Below, in pieces: positions 8,249 through 12,183 of a stretch of 12,183 bases of DNA. The notes under the pieces were generated by a model. That model did not search any database and had not been told where the DNA came from. It saw only the letters and a list, made by a program, of their open reading frames with translations. The translations under genes were made by a program, and so were the position numbers. The stretch covers positions 31,182-43,364 of the forward strand of contig JAHBMJ010000439.1 of assembly GCA_018398765.1 (NCBI GenBank), in the 5' to 3' direction. The stretch comes from Chromera velia (Eukaryota; Sar; Chromeraceae). Position 1 is the first letter of the stretch. Every line of letters starts with the position of its first letter.

Positions 8249-10549
8249 TCATCTTTTCTTTCCCTTCGGACCCTTCTTCCGCAAGTTGATTGTTTGACTG
8301 CGTCTTACCCGATCTTCCGGCTCCATCACGAAAAACGACATATGGGCCCCCTCAAACCTCGCACCCGCACCGTCTTCACAAACAACTATTCTCTTCTTGG
8401 CTTCATCCCTGCACTTCATCCTTGCTCGCTTCCATGCCCCCGGATTCCCTTCCTTTTCCTTTTCTTCCCACCCAAGGGTGGAGGCCTGCCGCTTGCGTGC
8501 CAAGGCCAGGGGACCTCCTGCTAGAAGATAATCCCTCGAGGCCTGCTGGTGGAGAGGCAACATCTGTGTGGGACTGCTCAACATTGCATTGCCGCTGCCT
8601 GTTCCCATCGGGTCGTCACCTTGCTGCTGCTGCTGCTGCTGCCTGCCTGTGGAAGGGGGAAAGGAGAAGATTGCTGCTCGGAGAAGATCCCACTGGGCGG
8701 CCCTTGGGGGCATGAAGGGAGGAGGGGGCATGCTGGGTGGGACGGGAATTTTGAGTTTTGAGGGTAAATTGAGTTCAGGGGGGGGGTTGAGAAAGTCGAA
8801 AGCCGAAAGCAGCTGCTTGCCCGCAACGTCTGCAAGCACTCTCGGCGGCCTCTCTCCCCTGGAAGACCCAGGAGAGAGGTAGTCGTCTGCTGACGTCTCT
8901 CGGTGGGCTACTCTGACTGCCTTCAAGATGGGGTGGGGGGAAGGGAAAAGCTGGGGAGGCGGGGGCCTCCAGAGGGACTCGGTGAGAGTGATCCAAGAAT
9001 GGTCGGGTACCGCTATCTGCCTGCCTTTTGCCTGCCATCGGAGAGCTTGTTTGACTTTGCTGGTTACCTCTTTTTCGTCAAAGGCACGGACCTTTGGCCG
9101 GGCTACAAGAAGCGAGGCCATCTCTCTAGGGTCTGTCTCTGTCACGGGCTGCCCTCCCAACTCTTCGACTCTCTCTTGGGGGTGGAGGGGAAGAAACGAA
9201 CTGCCGTTGTCTGCACTCCTGGGAGCCTTCTCAGCTGATGGGAGTGGTATTTTAATCCTCATACCCCTAGTTTGATTCCCCGATGACTGAGACGCTGCCC
9301 GCATTCGAATGAAGTCCACCGCCGCGGGGTAGTAGGAGTAGTTGGACTCTGCTAGGCTCAGAGTCCTAGTCTCGCGGGAGCTGGAGGACCCGGCGAGGGC
9401 GGACGCAGAGGGGATTTTTTCCTTCCCTTTCGCAGCTGCCAAAGCACCCTTTCCCTTCCCTTTCGCAGCTGCCAAAGCACCCTTTTCCTTCCCTTTCGCA
9501 GCTGCCACAGCACCCTTTTCCTTCCCTTTCGCAGCTGCCACAGCACCCTTTTCCTTCCCTTTTGCAGCTGCCACAGCACCCTTTTCCTTCCCTTTCTCAA
9601 GCTTTCGCCAGCCCGAGAGGATAAGGGAGTATCCGGCTAGGGTCTCTGCCTGCATTTCGTTCAGAATGTCCAGCAGGCTGCGATCGAGGCAAAGGCAGGG
9701 AAGAGAGATGCAAAAGTATTTCAAACAGATATTCCGAAAGCTGAAGGGGTAGAAGAAAGATGATATTCCCTGATTGAAAAGTGGAGAAAGGGGAGAAGAG
9801 GACAGGCGAGAAGAAGGCCATTCGTTTTCTCTGTCCATCTCTTCCATACATGAGGAGGGGAAACTAGCGTGGAACAGAATGGTTGCAAACAATAAGGACA
9901 GAAAGAAAGGCGCCAAAGAAGGAGGCAGAAAAGAGAGAAACCAGGAGAGCGCTGACTGACTGACCTATTTTCCCTCGCCCCCCTCCCCCTGTGGCTGCTC
10001 GTGTATCTGTGGAAGAGCTCGACCAAGAGGTCCCCTAGGAAAACCAGCTCCCTGTCTGTGTCTGCCACCGTCTCCCGAGGGTCTAAACTCTCAAACTGGG
10101 GGAGGAACACTGAAGAAGAGGAAGAGGAAGAAGAGGAAGCTTTAGATTTAGCTCGGGCAGAAGAGGACAGAGAGGAGGGGCCCACGCGAGAGCTGGACAA
10201 CGGCTGATCGGGAGGGTAGTTCTTTCGCAAGATGTAGATCTGCACGAACGGAGTTGAGGCGCAGGAAGAACACACACGGTGACTGCACTCTGATTGCGCA
10301 CTTAATTAAGTCTGTATGCATGCAGTTGATGTCGAGCTCGTGTCGGTAGACCCTGCAGGTCGAGAGGGAAACTGCCTCAGTGGAAGACAACAGACAAACA
10401 GACAGACCAGATGCGTGAGGGCTCTGTCCCGTGGCTGATTCGGACTCATCTCCTCAAATGGACATCAACGGACGCAAAAACAACACACACTTACACAGAG
10501 AGAGACAGGGAGGGAGAGACGCACAGACAAACAGATACACACAGACACA

Positions 10550-10603
<54 letters not shown>

Positions 10604-10984
10604 GAAAGGGAGAGAGACGCTAGGGACGACGAGGGGCTCTAAGATGGCTGCTGAACAGATCGATGAATCGATCGAATCCATTGATCGATAGGCTGCTCAC
10701 CTGTTTCGAGAAAAACGCGTAGAAAGAGATTTGAAAAACCTGCAGACAGTGAAGAGAGGGCAAATGATCGGCAGCTGCGCATAGAGATATACAGAATTTA
10801 CGCAGCCACCCAGCTGTATTCTACACAGAAGGGATCAATGTTCCCCCCGTCCTTGTTTTTCTCCTCTTTTCTTCTCTCTTTCTCTGTAGCATACAGCTGA
10901 AGATGCTCCAAAGGAGGAAGAAGAGTGAAAAAGACGTCTCAACGTCCAAACAGTTGTTTCATCCATTGATTCTCTGTATTCTTG

Positions 10985-11021
<37 letters not shown>

Positions 11022-11664
11022 CTACAGTCCGAATGTCGCCCTGGGCTCCGGGAGGTTTCGCAGAGACTGAGTCTGTGTGTCTCCTCCCACTGCCCTCCAC
11101 ACTCTCAACCCGCCCAGACATGCACAGAGGAAAACTCCATGCAGTCGAACAACCCCCCCGTAGGATGCCATCAGTGATCTGCCCATGCATGTGTTCACTC
11201 ACTTACTCACTCACTCTGTCAGAGCACGAGGTACCCCCACTCATCCAGTGGTCCTTCCGGTCGTCAATCACAAGCACCTCCTCTGCGGGCCGTCTCTCCT
11301 TACTGAAGAGACTGCAGGAAGGCAGGCACGCGGCAAGCAAAGCAGGAGCACAGAGACAGAAGAGAAGCTGTTTTCCTCTGGAAAGAAGACACAAAGGAAG
11401 AAAACTGCAACAGAGAGGGAGAGGAAACGAGAAAAGAGGAGCAAGACACGAAGCAAGTCAGAGGGACTTGATTTCAACATTGAAAGTTTCTGTCTGGACG
11501 GTGGATACATGGGTGGATGCAGGAAGAAGAGAGAAGAGAGTGGATTTTCCTTCTGCCATCAACCCGCAATCTCCTTGTTTCCTTCTTTTTTCTGTCCCCC
11601 TTACTTCTGGATTTCCTTGTTGGCCCGGGCGTCCCCTCCGGCGTTCTTGTCCTTCGTCCAGATC
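8249..11664 (-). CDS. FCP1-type RNA polymerase II CTD phosphatase, 3' five exons (5' end beyond window)
   Basis: Exons in transcription order: 11664-11605, 11311-11215, 10739-10701, 10239-9965, 9677-8249; all join in phase (2, 0, 0, 2), giving 632 full residues. Residues 1-65 match the end of the FCP1 catalytic fold: IWTKD, KEIQNLF (conserved Lys), VLVIDDRKDHW with the metal-binding Asp pair, and a FYAFF strand. A Ser-rich spacer (100-108) leads to the helical linker TDRELVFLGDLLVELFHRY (126-144), then LAGYSLILSGW (170-180), the first BRCT strand. The second BRCT half (SLLVA, TSKVKQALRW, VPDHSWITLTESLWR) is at 345-394, after about 160 inserted residues. The tail is Pro-rich with Q7 (503-509) and a basic, NLS-like end; the stop is TGA 8251-8249. 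FCP1 enzymes dephosphorylate the Pol II CTD in the nucleus. The DxDxT motif is not in the window. Odd points: DHW instead of the usual DVW, and the split BRCT. Homology is recognised by eye. Confidence 0.78.
8621..8641 (-). repeat. CAG run encoding seven Gln
   Basis: Read on the minus strand, six CAG and one CAA encode Q7 in the Pro-rich tail of the FCP1-like protein, probably disordered and length-variable. Confidence 0.9.
9416..9595 (-). repeat. 33-nt coding minisatellite (KGKEKGAVAAA)x5
   Basis: Five full 33-nt copies (9595-9431 in transcription direction) plus a partial sixth encode 11-residue units alternating Lys-rich and Ala-rich halves. Variants: Val to Leu in units 4 and 5, Glu to Gly in unit 5. 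The array lies in frame inside the BRCT insert of the FCP1-like protein. Confidence 0.95.
10486..10619. repeat. Compound (CA)n(GA)n microsatellite
   Basis: Mixed CA/GA sequence leads into pure CA (10545-10567), then pure GA (10567-10598). It lies in the 461-nt intron 10700-10240 of the FCP1-like gene and reads (TC)n(TG)n on its coding strand. Confidence 0.95.
10987..11018. repeat. (CA)n microsatellite
   Basis: Sixteen CA units in the 475-nt intron 11214-10740 of the FCP1-like gene; (TG)n on the coding strand. Confidence 0.95.
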
Positions 11665-11670
11665 CTTCGA

Positions 11671-11739
<69 letters not shown>
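11671..11739. repeat. Compound (CA)n(GA)n microsatellite abutting a splice acceptor
   Basis: CA (11672-11707) followed by GA (11708-11730). On the minus strand this is (TC)n(TG)n ending 7 nt before the proposed exon start at 11664, with AAG (11667-11665) as the first AG after the tract. It therefore occupies the place of the polypyrimidine tract. Confidence 0.93.
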
Positions 11740-12103
11740 TAAGTTGGGGAAAGAGGCGGAGGCGGGACAGTGAGGAGGAAGAGACGTAAAAGGAACAGGG
11801 AACCACCGAGCTTGGAAAAACCAGGAGAGGAAGAGAGGACAGTGAAGACGACGACGTTGAAAGGACACGAAAAGCCAAAGGGAAGATGGCGAGAAGAGTG
11901 GAAGAGTGGGTCCGTCTGATGCATGCGCAACGTGACGATAGTCGTCAGGCTCCGGCGTTTCTTCCCCTCGATCCGGCTACAGATTCTCCAACGGGAAGAG
12001 AGAAGAGAAGAGCACAGGAATCAACATGAATGCATGCAGCTCCAAACCGACGTAATCAGACACGAAAACGCACATTCCTCTCTCTACCAAGACGAGCACG
12101 CAC
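11740..12103. other. Probable intron of the FCP1-like gene
   Basis: Mixed-composition sequence upstream (in transcription direction) of the first exon seen. It contains TGCATGC at 11920-11926 and 12031-12037. Translating the minus strand, I find no DxDxT motif and no exon ending in AG followed by GT with the needed phase 2, so the preceding catalytic exons are likely beyond the right edge. Confidence 0.45.
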
Positions 12104-12183
12104 GAACACACACACACACATACATACACACACACATACACACACACACACACACACGCACGCACGCACGCACACGCACGCAC
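12104..12183. repeat. (CA)n/(CACG)n microsatellite
   Basis: CA repeats with TACA and CACG variants run to the window end. The coding strand of the FCP1-like gene reads (TG)n here, as in its other introns. Confidence 0.95.

Noticed and set aside
9721-9916. Upstream part of the long minus-strand open frame (hydrophobic, signal-peptide-like start)
   Set aside because: The in-phase splice 9965 to 9677 places this stretch in an intron. The hydrophobic residues come from pyrimidine-rich intron sequence, so the protein is not secreted.
10289-10352. Possible extra minus-strand exon (VYRHELDINC...) with a 49-nt intron to 10239
   Set aside because: It needs an unusually short intron with a weak donor and a phase that does not match the exon before it. 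Splicing 10701 directly to 10239 keeps phase 0, uses strong sites and fits the FCP1 order of motifs.
10982-11773. 263-codon plus-strand open frame starting in the CA repeat
   Set aside because: It lies antisense to two FCP1-like exons, begins as Thr-His repeats and ends in Arg-Glu repeats from microsatellites.
11740-12000. Search for the FCP1 DxDxT catalytic exon in the right end
   Set aside because: No such motif in any minus-strand frame; a DPLF...SR-like stretch near 11900 lacks a following donor of the right phase.

Overview
The window looks like nuclear DNA of an intron-rich eukaryote. I think it is a tissue-cyst-forming coccidian (Toxoplasma/Neospora/Sarcocystis group). The reasons are the GC-balanced coding DNA, introns of about 290-740 nt, abundant (TG)n, (TC)n and (GA)n microsatellites, many copies of TGCATGC (a motif known to be enriched in coccidian promoters), and low-complexity inserts inside an otherwise conserved protein. 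This is inference; no species-specific marker was found.

Layout. 1-1331: the 3' end, or possibly the whole, of a small plus-strand gene in two exons (347/353-580 and 1275-1331), with microsatellites around and inside its intron. 1332-3764: intergenic DNA holding an AT-rich island (about 1845-3070), a degenerate tRNA-like sequence, short dispersed repeats, and the presumed promoter of the next gene. 3765-5378: a complete three-exon plus-strand gene for a 173-residue Pro/Met-rich protein with a compact, conserved-looking C-terminus; a cortical/inner-membrane-complex protein such as PhIL1 is a tentative idea only. 5379-6700: its 3' flank. 6700-8248: a second AT-rich island lying between two convergent genes.

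8249-11664 and beyond the right edge: a minus-strand gene whose five in-phase exons rebuild the C-terminal two thirds of an FCP1-type RNA polymerase II CTD phosphatase. It has the late catalytic-domain motifs (RI..KD, KEIQNLF, VLVIDDRKDHW, FYAFF), the helical linker, and a BRCT domain that is split by an approximately 160-residue low-complexity insert containing a 33-nt minisatellite. The DxDxT nucleophile motif is not in the window and should lie in exons to the right.

The three genes do not form an operon or a shared pathway that I can see. Recurrent features are GTCAGT splice donors (four of seven modelled donors) and microsatellites with a consistent orientation relative to transcription.
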